The notes beneath the pieces were generated by a model. The model saw only the letters and a list, made by a program, of their open reading frames with translations, was not told the DNA's origin and made no database searches. Shown piece after piece: positions 46,466 to 54,803 of a stretch of DNA of 64,000 nucleotides. The position numbers and the translations under genes are program-made. Location: assembly GCF_000413055.1 (NCBI RefSeq), contig NZ_KE332518.1, forward strand, positions 1,055,583 through 1,119,582, written 5' to 3'. Every line of letters begins with the position of its first letter. Position 1 is the first letter of the stretch. The DNA comes from Treponema maltophilum ATCC 51939. Lineage in GTDB: Bacteria > Spirochaetota > Spirochaetia > Treponematales > Treponemataceae.

Positions 46466-47379
46466 ATCGGTATACGTATCCATGTTTCGGGAATTACATC
46501 CGAATAATCGTAGCCGTAATACCGATCCGCGTATTCAAGCTGCCGTCTGTTCCAAATCGCAGGGGCTAAAACGATTTTATCGGAAGCGGCGTTCAACCAT
46601 GCCGCCCACCAGCTGAACGAACTGTTTGCAATGATATTGCAGCGGCACATGCTCATCAAGACCATATCCTGCCAGCTGTCGGCACCGATGTTCCAATCGA
46701 TAAAAACGGAACGTGCGCCGAAAAAGTTTAAGTGTTCGCGGCACCACTGTATATCATCGGAAAAAACGTAAAACGCCGAAACCGCATATTTTTTTGCCGC
46801 ATATTCGATTGCATTGTTGTAGTATGTTTCCGTACATACGTTCAGCGTTTTTGTGTGTAAAAAATCACCGCGGCGTACATGTATCGACGCGGACAAAGAA
46901 GCAGGCTCTTGCGCTTGCAGCGCACTTTGTACAGCCGCGGACTTTTCCGACAGAGGTTGACGGAATCTAAAAAGGGTACGGATATCGCTTTCTATCGGTA
47001 AAAAATACTTTTCGGTTTGCCAAAAACCTTCAAGATAGCGATCGCTTTTATCCGATAAAACTTCCGGCGTATATCTGAAGACGGTATCGATGTAGTGCGT
47101 TTTTTTTGTAAAGTACTTGCGCCGTATGCGGTTCAGTAAACCTTCCGCGCTCGTAGATAAGCGGTGCACATCGGCTTTGTCCGCTTCGTCAAACTTTATG
47201 CCGAACAGGTGTTCTGTTTCCAAACCGTTGTGGCAAAAATCTATGCCTGAGCGCACCGTGCCTTTGTTGTACAGCGACGTATCGACAAACACTTTTTGTC
47301 CGGCATGTTTTAACGCTTCAACAAAGGCCGCGCAAAACATTTGGTTTCCCAGCCCCCCCGCTATTTTTACGATTTTGAT
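46462..47379 (-). CDS. GT11 family alpha-1,2-fucosyltransferase with non-AUG start
   Basis: Transfers fucose from GDP-fucose. The motif HVRRGDF (GDP-fucose binding) and IANSSFSWWAAWLN are family signatures. The first ATG (47340) begins inside the conserved N-terminal motif GGLGNQMF and would remove its glycine loop. Upstream in frame the sequence IKIVKIAGGLGNQ is intact, but there is no ATG, GTG or TTG before the previous stop; GGGAG (47387-47391) is followed after 7 bases by ATC (47377-47379). Initiation at ATC, or a point loss of ATG, is inferred. Seven G lie in the start region (47353-47359). Confidence 0.8.
   Translation of the reverse strand: MKIVKIAGGLGNQMFCAAFVEALKHAGQKVFVDTSLYNKGTVRSGIDFCHNGLETEHLFGIKFDEADKADVHRLSTSAEGLLNRIRRKYFTKKTHYIDTVFRYTPEVLSDKSDRYLEGFWQTEKYFLPIESDIRTLFRFRQPLSEKSAAVQSALQAQEPASLSASIHVRRGDFLHTKTLNVCTETYYNNAIEYAAKKYAVSAFYVFSDDIQWCREHLNFFGARSVFIDWNIGADSWQDMVLMSMCRCNIIANSSFSWWAAWLNAASDKIVLAPAIWNRRQLEYADRYYGYDYSDVIPETWIRIPI
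47353..47359 (-). repeat. G7 tract at the 5' end of the fucosyltransferase gene
   Basis: Seven G on the coding strand encode part of Ala-Gly-Gly in the GDP-binding loop. A length change of one or two would shift the frame within the first ten codons. The run is short for a contingency locus. Confidence 0.6.
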
Positions 47380-47392
47380 GGTTGTACTCCCG

Positions 47393-48484
47393 TTAATGAA
47401 TGTTTCGGTATGATTTTACCGCATATTGAATGCGCCGCACACATGCAATAAAGCGTATACAGCGGTAAAAGCGTTTTTTTAAACAAAACAACGCGATCTT
47501 CCGCATATATGAAAAATCGGAATAGCGCGCTTGTTCGATTGCCTGTTTAAAAACGGGACGTTCGCATATTTTTCGAAAGTCGTGCAGTTTTTTATTTTCT
47601 GTGCGATGATTATCCCGATGAAAACTGAAGTGTAGCGCTATACCCAATATACTGTGAATGATTCGCGCGTTTGTAAGCGGTATCAATACCGATTGATTGT
47701 CGGATATTGATGCGAGGGCATCGGCATACAGTTTTTGTGCAAAACGCTCGGCTTTATCGGCAAACAGCGGATTAAACGCGTTGCTTACCGTTATATCGTC
47801 ATAGCGGTAATGATAGTTGAACTTATGAATATAAACGGCGGATTTTAAATGTTCAAATAAACGAAAATTGAATTCGATATCTTCGCCGAGTGAAAGGTCG
47901 GTATCAAACAAAACTCCGCTTTTTTTTATAAATTCCCGCCGATATAATTTTGCCCACACGGAACCGAGGGTACTTTCCAAATATAGTACCTGTGTACGCA
48001 ATGTATTGCAACTTTCGACGGTATTTACGGTAAAGTCGTTTTTAAAATAACTGATTTTTTCGGTATGCTTTCCGTATTCTTTGCAATACGGAAACAAGAC
48101 GATATCGGTATGATATCCGTTTTGCATATAAAATTTTTGCACGACATTTAAAGCATCGGTGCATAAACTATCTTCCGTCCAATCATCCGCATCGACAAAC
48201 AAACACCAATCTCCGGTTGCAGCTTTTATTCCGTCATTGCGTGCCGCACTTACGCCGCCGTTTTGCCGACGAATAATACCGATACGTTTATCATTTTGCG
48301 CAATTTTTTGATACTCCGCTGCATACGATGCGGGAGAACCGTCGTCAATCAGGATAATTTCCAGCGAAGGATAGGTTTGCGCCGTAACACTTTGTATACA
48401 GCGTGATATAAATTCTACAGGAGTTTTATATACGGGAATAATAACCGAAACAAGGGGGCTGTGTTCGTGTGCGTTATCCGTCAT
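47393..48484 (-). CDS. GT2 family glycosyltransferase
   Basis: A GT-A fold enzyme with VSVIIPVYKTPVEFISRCI, LIDDGS, GVSAARNDGIKAATGDW and the metal-binding FVDADDW. The frame is open to ATG 48550, but those 22 residues are basic and unlike the family; ATG 48484 (MTDNAHEHSPLVS) is preferred. About 363 residues. The C-terminus is basic, suggesting membrane contact. Confidence 0.85.
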   Translation of the reverse strand: MTDNAHEHSPLVSVIIPVYKTPVEFISRCIQSVTAQTYPSLEIILIDDGSPASYAAEYQKIAQNDKRIGIIRRQNGGVSAARNDGIKAATGDWCLFVDADDWTEDSLCTDALNVVQKFYMQNGYHTDIVLFPYCKEYGKHTEKISYFKNDFTVNTVESCNTLRTQVLYLESTLGSVWAKLYRREFIKKSGVLFDTDLSLGEDIEFNFRLFEHLKSAVYIHKFNYHYRYDDITVSNAFNPLFADKAERFAQKLYADALASISDNQSVLIPLTNARIIHSILGIALHFSFHRDNHRTENKKLHDFRKICERPVFKQAIEQARYSDFSYMRKIALFCLKKRFYRCIRFIACVRRIQYAVKSYRNIH

Positions 48485-48555
48485 TCGGCATCGACTTTTT
48501 TGTTTCACCGTACCTTCCGTTTGTTCGCGTACTTGTTGTGTACACATCAAAAAAT

Positions 48556-49338
48556 TTATTTACGTTTTTTTATTTTTAGATAGAGAGGATGAAGTATTTT
48601 GTATATTACGCGGCCCAAAAATGTATAGGTTAAAAATCCGTGTTTTATATATGTAAATATACTGTTTTTTTTAAAAGAACGTTTAACGGGCATATCCAAG
48701 GTTGAACTGTCAAAGGTTTCGTTTTGGTGAATTAAGGTTTGAGAAGGAAGTATTCCCGAAAACGATACCGTTTTCATATAGTGCCACCAATTATCCGCCG
48801 GAAAATATACGGGAAAATTGATATGCCGAATGGCAAGAGCCGCTTCAAAACTTATAAGATAACCGGCCGTTTGTGCGATCGACCCCTCTTTAATGAAACG
48901 CGGACTGACCATCGAATAGCCTTTTACAAGCGGAATAATGCCGGATTTTTTATATATGTCGCATCGTTCAAGCTGTATAATACGCGGGCCCTGCAGGTAA
49001 GGCAGCAGCACGTCCAATACTTCGGGTAAATCGGCCGACAAAACCGCATCGTCTTCCAGTATAAGCGCATAAGGAAGCTTTCTTTCAACGATTAACCGGT
49101 ATACGGCATTGTGGCTTAATGCGCAGCCCACTTCTCCGGCGCGCAGTTTTCTGCCTTCGGCTTTTAAGGCTTTTTTTTCATTGTAGTAAGCCGGATTATC
49201 CGCATAGTCTTTTCCGATAAAGGCGTCGAAAAATTCAAACTCAAAATGAAGCTTTTCCAATTGCTCTCGGATATGTTTGCGGCGCACTGAATCCGATTTT
49301 AAGCTTACAACAAAAACGGGAAGTTTAAAAGAATGCAT
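48556..49338 (-). CDS. GT25 family glycosyltransferase (LPS beta-galactosyltransferase-like)
   Basis: A 260-residue GT25 enzyme. Signatures: VFVVSLKSDSVRRKHI, FDAFIGKDY, AGEVGCALSHNAVYRLI and YALILEDDAVL (metal site EDD). GT25 enzymes add galactose or glucose to lipooligosaccharides. It lies directly after the second licD gene, separated by one base. Confidence 0.88.
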   Translation of the reverse strand: MHSFKLPVFVVSLKSDSVRRKHIREQLEKLHFEFEFFDAFIGKDYADNPAYYNEKKALKAEGRKLRAGEVGCALSHNAVYRLIVERKLPYALILEDDAVLSADLPEVLDVLLPYLQGPRIIQLERCDIYKKSGIIPLVKGYSMVSPRFIKEGSIAQTAGYLISFEAALAIRHINFPVYFPADNWWHYMKTVSFSGILPSQTLIHQNETFDSSTLDMPVKRSFKKNSIFTYIKHGFLTYTFLGRVIYKILHPLYLKIKKRK

Positions 49339-50196
49339 TTAGTGATAGTCCTTCCAATTAAGTGCCTCGGGATGATTGCAGGGAGTTGTCGGAAGCAGTG
49401 CTTCATTATGGTGATGGTTGCGCGCCGATTCCGGCGGCAACTCCATATAATTCCCGAATTGATATTTGAGTACGCTGTGACAATCAAAGGGTACGGGGAC
49501 TTCATAATCTTCAAACCGCATTTTTTTAAGAGGAAAAATCCACTTATCGGGAAAATGAAAATGCCATGAAGCAGGTAAATCATATGCCCAACAATTTTTC
49601 GGTCCCAGTAAACTTAAAATTTTTATCAGATATGAAAGTCCGGTATAGTTTATAAAATAATATAGAATATGCGCGAAGATACGCTTAATGCGTTTTTTTA
49701 ACGTTATGCCCTTATAAAATTCCGGAAGCGTATAGGGGGGAATCAGCATACGAATACGGGCAAGAATTCTTCTTCCCGTATGAAATTTTTTCATCGGAAA
49801 AATATCGATGAAGATGCTGTTAAAAGTTTTATCGGCATCGAATCCTTCGTCGATGCGTTTGGAAAAGCGGTCGCGTAATTTTATAAATTCAAAAGAAACG
49901 GTATCGTTATATACATCATACGGAAATTCGTTTGCAGGTAAATTTTTATATTTTACAAAGTCTTCAACCGGCATGCATACATCGAGATCGTCGTCCCAGG
50001 GAATAAAGCCTTGGTGCCGTACCGCCCCTAACAAAGTCCCACCGTCCAGCCAATAGGAGAGACCGTGCTTTTTGCATATTGCATCGAAGATTTTAAGCAG
50101 ACGAAGCATTACAAGCTGTGCTTGACGCAGCGGGGTATCGCCCTCAAGGCGTTTGTCGGGGAAGGGGGATACAGGCGGGGTATTTTTTTTATTCAT
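49339..50196 (-). CDS. LicD family phosphotransferase (copy 2)
   Basis: A 285-residue LicD protein. YWLDGGTLLGAVRHQGFIPWDDDLDVCMP holds the active-site acidic residues. It shares the opening LRQAQLVMLR and the block FDAICKKHGL with copy 1, so the two arose by duplication, but the C-terminal substrate region differs. The substituent transferred is unknown. Ten bases separate it from the next upstream gene. Confidence 0.9.
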   Translation of the reverse strand: MNKKNTPPVSPFPDKRLEGDTPLRQAQLVMLRLLKIFDAICKKHGLSYWLDGGTLLGAVRHQGFIPWDDDLDVCMPVEDFVKYKNLPANEFPYDVYNDTVSFEFIKLRDRFSKRIDEGFDADKTFNSIFIDIFPMKKFHTGRRILARIRMLIPPYTLPEFYKGITLKKRIKRIFAHILYYFINYTGLSYLIKILSLLGPKNCWAYDLPASWHFHFPDKWIFPLKKMRFEDYEVPVPFDCHSVLKYQFGNYMELPPESARNHHHNEALLPTTPCNHPEALNWKDYH

Positions 50197-50205
50197 TGTT
50201 TTGCG

Positions 50206-51261
50206 TCAATTCCATAATAGATATACACAGGAAACATCGTCTGAAATATAGTAATCGCGGAGTCCGTTTGCCGAAAGAACAGGGAGCATTTCATACAAAA
50301 CATCAAAATTTATATTAATCGTTGATCGTATGGCTGAAAATGAAGAGTCCGGTTTAAGTAATATTTTCATGGCGGTTTTTATATGTGAAAAAAAATTATT
50401 ATCCACACGTTTCCCGAGTTCCAGTTTTACGAAACCGTACCGTTGTGTATCTAAAACCGATTCCGCCGATTTCCAAAAGTCAAGAATACTTTTTTCAAGC
50501 TGAACTATTTCCGGTTTATTTTTCCGTATTTCTTTTAAGATGGGCCTGTCATTTTGGGAAAGAAAATTTCCCCACTCATTTTTTATAACCGGATTTAGTT
50601 TATTGGCCCATGTATATTTTAGTGTATTGATTGTGATAGTTTGCGGTCGTTTACAATTTGCTTCACTTACGGGATGCCACTGATGATAGAGTCTAAAAGT
50701 ATCCGGAAGCCATTCCTGTGTGTAACCGATTTTTTTTAACCTGTCGGGAAAATCCAAATCTTCAGGGCCCCAATAAACGATACGTTCATCATAACCGCCG
50801 ATTTCTTTAAATGCCGATTTTTCAATAAACTGAAAGCCGCCGGAGTTTCCATGGCCTGCATACCGGGATTTTTTTTTATCGCCGTTTTTAGGCAACCAAT
50901 ACGTTTCGATATGATACATTGTTTTATCTTTATAATTGTCAATGCAGTATTGAAAGGGATTGCCTTCATAGATCATATCGGCGTCTGATGTCACAATAAA
51001 AGGCGTATCGGCAGTTTTTGCACCGTAATTTAAAGCTCTGCACTTATTCCACGGCAAGCCTTCGGCATACATATGAGTATATTCCAAATTAAGCTTGGTA
51101 CAAAGTGCGGAATATTGTTTTGCATAAAACTCATCCGAACCGTAATCGACAATATGAAAGGCGGGAGTCGCGCCAGCACTGCGTATCGAGGCAATTTGTT
51201 TTTCCATACGCAGGGTATCTCTGTTACGAATACTTATAACGACAGTTATTTTATCTTTCAT
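50206..51261 (-). CDS. GT2-like glycosyltransferase with galactosyltransferase-type C-terminal motif
   Basis: About 351 residues starting at ATG 51261, which follows AGGTGAT; an earlier in-frame ATG at 51279 lies within the preceding gene. GT-A motifs are FIVTSDADMIYEGNPF (DxD) and the acceptor/catalytic block GGYDERIVYWGPEDLDFPDRL, which is typical of GT7/chondroitin-polymerase-type enzymes. The likely product is a hexosyl or N-acetylhexosaminyl linkage. Confidence 0.82.
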   Translation of the reverse strand: MKDKITVVISIRNRDTLRMEKQIASIRSAGATPAFHIVDYGSDEFYAKQYSALCTKLNLEYTHMYAEGLPWNKCRALNYGAKTADTPFIVTSDADMIYEGNPFQYCIDNYKDKTMYHIETYWLPKNGDKKKSRYAGHGNSGGFQFIEKSAFKEIGGYDERIVYWGPEDLDFPDRLKKIGYTQEWLPDTFRLYHQWHPVSEANCKRPQTITINTLKYTWANKLNPVIKNEWGNFLSQNDRPILKEIRKNKPEIVQLEKSILDFWKSAESVLDTQRYGFVKLELGKRVDNNFFSHIKTAMKILLKPDSSFSAIRSTININFDVLYEMLPVLSANGLRDYYISDDVSCVYLLWN

Positions 51262-51265
51262 GTAA

Positions 51266-52285
51266 TCACCTATAGACACTTTGTTTCAACTTTTCAAGTA
51301 AAAACCCGGGAACAAAGGCTTTTATAACGTTTTTTCCGATACGCGAGTAATTAATTTTTCCTGTTCGGTAGTTTTCCGCATTATGTATTAATTCCTGTAA
51401 AATAGGACGCAAAGCTTCGTCGGAAAAATATTCCAATACAAGCAAATATGAATCTTCTACAGCATCGGGTTTAGTATGCCGTTGAATAAACCAATGTACG
51501 GCATTTCCAACCAGCATTTTTTCCGCATAGGCAGCAATCGGAACATATTGCCGATTGTACTGGTTAAAGTACTTTTCAAGTTCTACACAAACTTTTTTCA
51601 TTGAAGAAAAGTATGTTTTATTTGTTTGTACCGTATTCTGTCGTGTTGAAATGCCCTGCCCGATGTTGTAATTATACAGTACTTGATTACAAATATGATA
51701 ATCATCCGTAAAAGAGGCTATTATACTTGACAAAAATACATCTTCCGCCGGAGTACAATAAAAAGGAGTGACGGTAGAAAAAGCTTGTTTTATGATTGCT
51801 GATTTATACGCCTTATTCCATATTGTGACCCCGGCCGAAAAAGGCGGAATAAACATTGCTTCCAATCTGCTTTTTGTAACCTTTGGTGGGTATTGAATGC
51901 TATTATCCGGTATACGAATATAGGCAAATTCTAACACATCACAAGGGTGTTCTTCGAGATTTTTTGCCAATATTTCACATGCTTCTTTTTTGAAACTATC
52001 GTCTCCGTCCATAAATAGAATATAATCGCCTGAAGCTTTTTGAGTTCCGACCAACCTCGTATGCAATAACCCTAAATTTTTTTTATTGTTTATAATAGTC
52101 ATCTTATCAAACTGCCCAAGTGAAAGTATTTGGGCTACACTGCTATCCGTAGAAGCGTCATTGACAATAATTATTTCAATATTGTCATATGTTTGATTGA
52201 GAAGACTTTGAATATTTTGTTTGATACAGTTTTCCAAGTTGTATACAGGCACTATTATGGAAAATCTGATATTATTTTTTTTCAT
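51266..52285 (-). CDS. GT2 family glycosyltransferase
   Basis: A 339-residue GT-A enzyme: FSIIVPVYNLENCIKQNI, IIIVNDASTDSS, and FMDGDDSF (DxD equivalent). The C-terminal part is basic and helical. The coding sequence is visibly AT-rich compared with the genes left of 48 kb. Confidence 0.85.
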   Translation of the reverse strand: MKKNNIRFSIIVPVYNLENCIKQNIQSLLNQTYDNIEIIIVNDASTDSSVAQILSLGQFDKMTIINNKKNLGLLHTRLVGTQKASGDYILFMDGDDSFKKEACEILAKNLEEHPCDVLEFAYIRIPDNSIQYPPKVTKSRLEAMFIPPFSAGVTIWNKAYKSAIIKQAFSTVTPFYCTPAEDVFLSSIIASFTDDYHICNQVLYNYNIGQGISTRQNTVQTNKTYFSSMKKVCVELEKYFNQYNRQYVPIAAYAEKMLVGNAVHWFIQRHTKPDAVEDSYLLVLEYFSDEALRPILQELIHNAENYRTGKINYSRIGKNVIKAFVPGFLLEKLKQSVYR

Positions 52286-52313
52286 CAGCTTTGAATACCC
52301 CTAATTATTACAT

Positions 52314-53699
52314 CTACATAATAATAAAATTAATAATCGCCTTTATAATCTCATAAAGATAATAAAAAGGAAAAAGAGTTGTATATACACCGAACTTAAT
52401 AAAAAAACGTAAACATAGTGTTGGTGTTTTTTTTTCGTTCAAAAACCACCGCATTGTTTTTACTATAGGTGCATCCAGAGCACTGCGGATCAATTTGCGC
52501 TTTAAATATAAAAATCGTAATTTTAAAGATATGTGTGTGTGTATACGCAAGGTATCGGCTTCGTGTTGAAGTTCGTAAAACATAAAATCGATTGTCGTGC
52601 GGGTATCCGTTTCTTTTAAGTTGTATTTTGAATAATCAAAACAAAACGGGGCTAATTCTTGTTCAATTTTTTTTATATCGTTTGAGAAATTATGTTTGTA
52701 TTTCAGCCATAATCGGGTATTCACTTTGCTTTTTTCAGGATTGAAGAATTTGAATTTTTGTGTATGAGCATGAGGACTTATACCCGTAAATCGCATAAGC
52801 TCCTGCGTAGTTTTTTCATAATCGTATATAAGGTTTTCCAATTTAATATGGAGAACATCGGAAGATTGCTGTTTTATTTGCTCTCTGCGTGTTTCTTTAA
52901 ACCATTGAATAAAAATATCTATGTTGTGAGTTGGTATATAACGTGCGCCCCAAAATACCTTGTTTGCAAAATACAAATCACGGGGATCTCTGTCTATGAT
53001 GATCGTTTTTATCCAATCAAAAAATCTCGCATATAAGTCGTTTGAATTGGCGGGAAGTAGTTGGTCAATAACCGAATACTCACATTCGGAAGATTCCAAA
53101 AAAGAAAACAGTTTTTGTATATATTTTTTTGTTATCGGGAGGAAACGCTCTTTTGCATTTGTATAGTATTGATTTTCATATGGAATGTACTGCGGATACC
53201 ATAAATCAGATTCATATAAAGCATAATGCGCACGCCTATATTTTTCATCAAAGTATATAAAGGAAAGATCTTTACGGGCCTTATCTTTTAACGTTTCTTT
53301 TTTGACTTCCGCTCCTCTGTGCCATCCTCCTTTCCATTTACATGTAACGAGTTCTTCAATATAATCTGTCATGCAGGGTAAAAAATTATTTTTAAAATAA
53401 TGTGCATATCCGTAATTTTTATTGAGATTCCGTACCAAATTCAAAAACCGCTTTACTGCCAAATCTGCCTTTAATCGATGTCCTTCGTGCTCAAGTGCAT
53501 AAGCCAAATCAGCAATACCGTCCGTTTCATGTAAAAAAGTACACTCAAAATTATCAAACGGAACTTGTACTGATGAAAATTCTTTAAAAAAATCGGTTCC
53601 GGCGGAGCTTCCCGAATTACCGTAGCCCGTACAAATTATAAATTTTAACTTACTGTTCCCGGACGCCGGCTTTTTCACTTTTACAAAGCTATTATCCAT
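52314..53699 (-). CDS. Sulfotransferase-like protein of the glycan cluster
   Basis: A 461-residue protein. Near the N-terminus KFIICTGYGNSGSSA (residues 20-33) fits the phosphosulfate-binding loop of PAPS-dependent sulfotransferases, and IIIDRDPRDLYFA further on fits the 3'-phosphate site. The C-terminus is basic with a hydrophobic end, suggesting membrane association. A second, related protein is cut by the right window edge. Sulfation of the glycan is inferred; no PAPS synthesis genes are in the window. Confidence 0.65.
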   Translation of the reverse strand: MDNSFVKVKKPASGNSKLKFIICTGYGNSGSSAGTDFFKEFSSVQVPFDNFECTFLHETDGIADLAYALEHEGHRLKADLAVKRFLNLVRNLNKNYGYAHYFKNNFLPCMTDYIEELVTCKWKGGWHRGAEVKKETLKDKARKDLSFIYFDEKYRRAHYALYESDLWYPQYIPYENQYYTNAKERFLPITKKYIQKLFSFLESSECEYSVIDQLLPANSNDLYARFFDWIKTIIIDRDPRDLYFANKVFWGARYIPTHNIDIFIQWFKETRREQIKQQSSDVLHIKLENLIYDYEKTTQELMRFTGISPHAHTQKFKFFNPEKSKVNTRLWLKYKHNFSNDIKKIEQELAPFCFDYSKYNLKETDTRTTIDFMFYELQHEADTLRIHTHISLKLRFLYLKRKLIRSALDAPIVKTMRWFLNEKKTPTLCLRFFIKFGVYTTLFPFYYLYEIIKAIINFIIM

Positions 53700-54789
53700 T
53701 AGTATGCTCCCGGCTGCGTGTATTAAAGATATTTTTACCTACTTTGAAATGGCAACAAGATTTTATCGTATAATATACTTCGACACATTGCCAAAAACAC
53801 ATTTTGAGCAGCCCATAGACTTTTTTACCCGGTGTACCGTTTATTTTTACATATACTATCGCCATGTTTTTTTTGGCATGAGCTACGAGAGCAGCATAGG
53901 CACCGGGAAAGATCTCTGTAACTGTATATTTTTTGATAAGTGCATAGTCAACTTTTTGAGTATATTTCTTGAACATTTCAATGCCCATATAAACAATATT
54001 GGCATATTGTTTTTTTATGATTTCCTTATTTTCGTTCCGATATACGTTTTTTTCTTTCAATAATTCAATAAGTTTTGTAAAAAAAATATTTTGAACCTTA
54101 AAATAATCCGAATGGAATTTTTGTGTTAACCGATTTTCACTGTTGTGATCAAGACAATTGTAAAAATCATACGGTAATACTAAAACATTTTGTATATAAT
54201 GATAATATTCCAAATTAAAAAGTGCATCTTCCGCTATATTAAAATCGGAACGGAAACGTAATTTGTGTGTATTGATAATTTCTTTTTTATACAGTTTATT
54301 GACAGGGGAGCGCAATAAATTACGTTCAAGCAAATATCCGAAATTATAAAAAAATGCGCTTGCAGTATCTATCATCTTTTCGCTGCATTCGTAGAATAAG
54401 TGGTTTCCGTTTATATCAATATTATCAAAGCCGCATATAGCAAGATCCGCATCATTTTTTTGCTGTTCTTCCATTAATATTTGACACATATGCGGTTTTA
54501 TCATATCGTCGCTGTCTACAAACTGGATAAAATCACCTTTTGCATACTGCATGCCGGTATTACGTGCTATACTTACTCCGCTGTTGGGAATACTTATAAC
54601 TCTAATTCGTTTATCATTTTGTGCATATTGGTTACAAATATCCAATGAATTATCGCTCGAACCGTCATTTACAAGAATAATATCCAAATGAGGGTATGAT
54701 TGATTTATTATACTTGTTATACATCTTGGTAAAAAAGTACCGCGATTATAAATAGGGACAATAATTGAGATAATTTTATTGTTTTGCAT
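53692..54789 (-). CDS. GT2 family glycosyltransferase
   Basis: A 365-residue enzyme with ISIIVPIYNRGTFLPRCI, ILVNDGSSDNS, GVSIARNTGMQYAKGDF and FVDSDD. Overlaps the sulfotransferase-like gene by eight bases. AT-rich coding sequence. Confidence 0.87.
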   Translation of the reverse strand: MQNNKIISIIVPIYNRGTFLPRCITSIINQSYPHLDIILVNDGSSDNSLDICNQYAQNDKRIRVISIPNSGVSIARNTGMQYAKGDFIQFVDSDDMIKPHMCQILMEEQQKNDADLAICGFDNIDINGNHLFYECSEKMIDTASAFFYNFGYLLERNLLRSPVNKLYKKEIINTHKLRFRSDFNIAEDALFNLEYYHYIQNVLVLPYDFYNCLDHNSENRLTQKFHSDYFKVQNIFFTKLIELLKEKNVYRNENKEIIKKQYANIVYMGIEMFKKYTQKVDYALIKKYTVTEIFPGAYAALVAHAKKNMAIVYVKINGTPGKKVYGLLKMCFWQCVEVYYTIKSCCHFKVGKNIFNTRSREHTNG

Positions 54790-54803
54790 ATATTTGTCCG
54801 TAT

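Noticed and set aside
46462-47340. Fucosyltransferase starting at the ATG at 47340
   Set aside because: This removes the GDP-binding glycine loop that is perfectly preserved in frame upstream, and leaves the GGGAG site unused.
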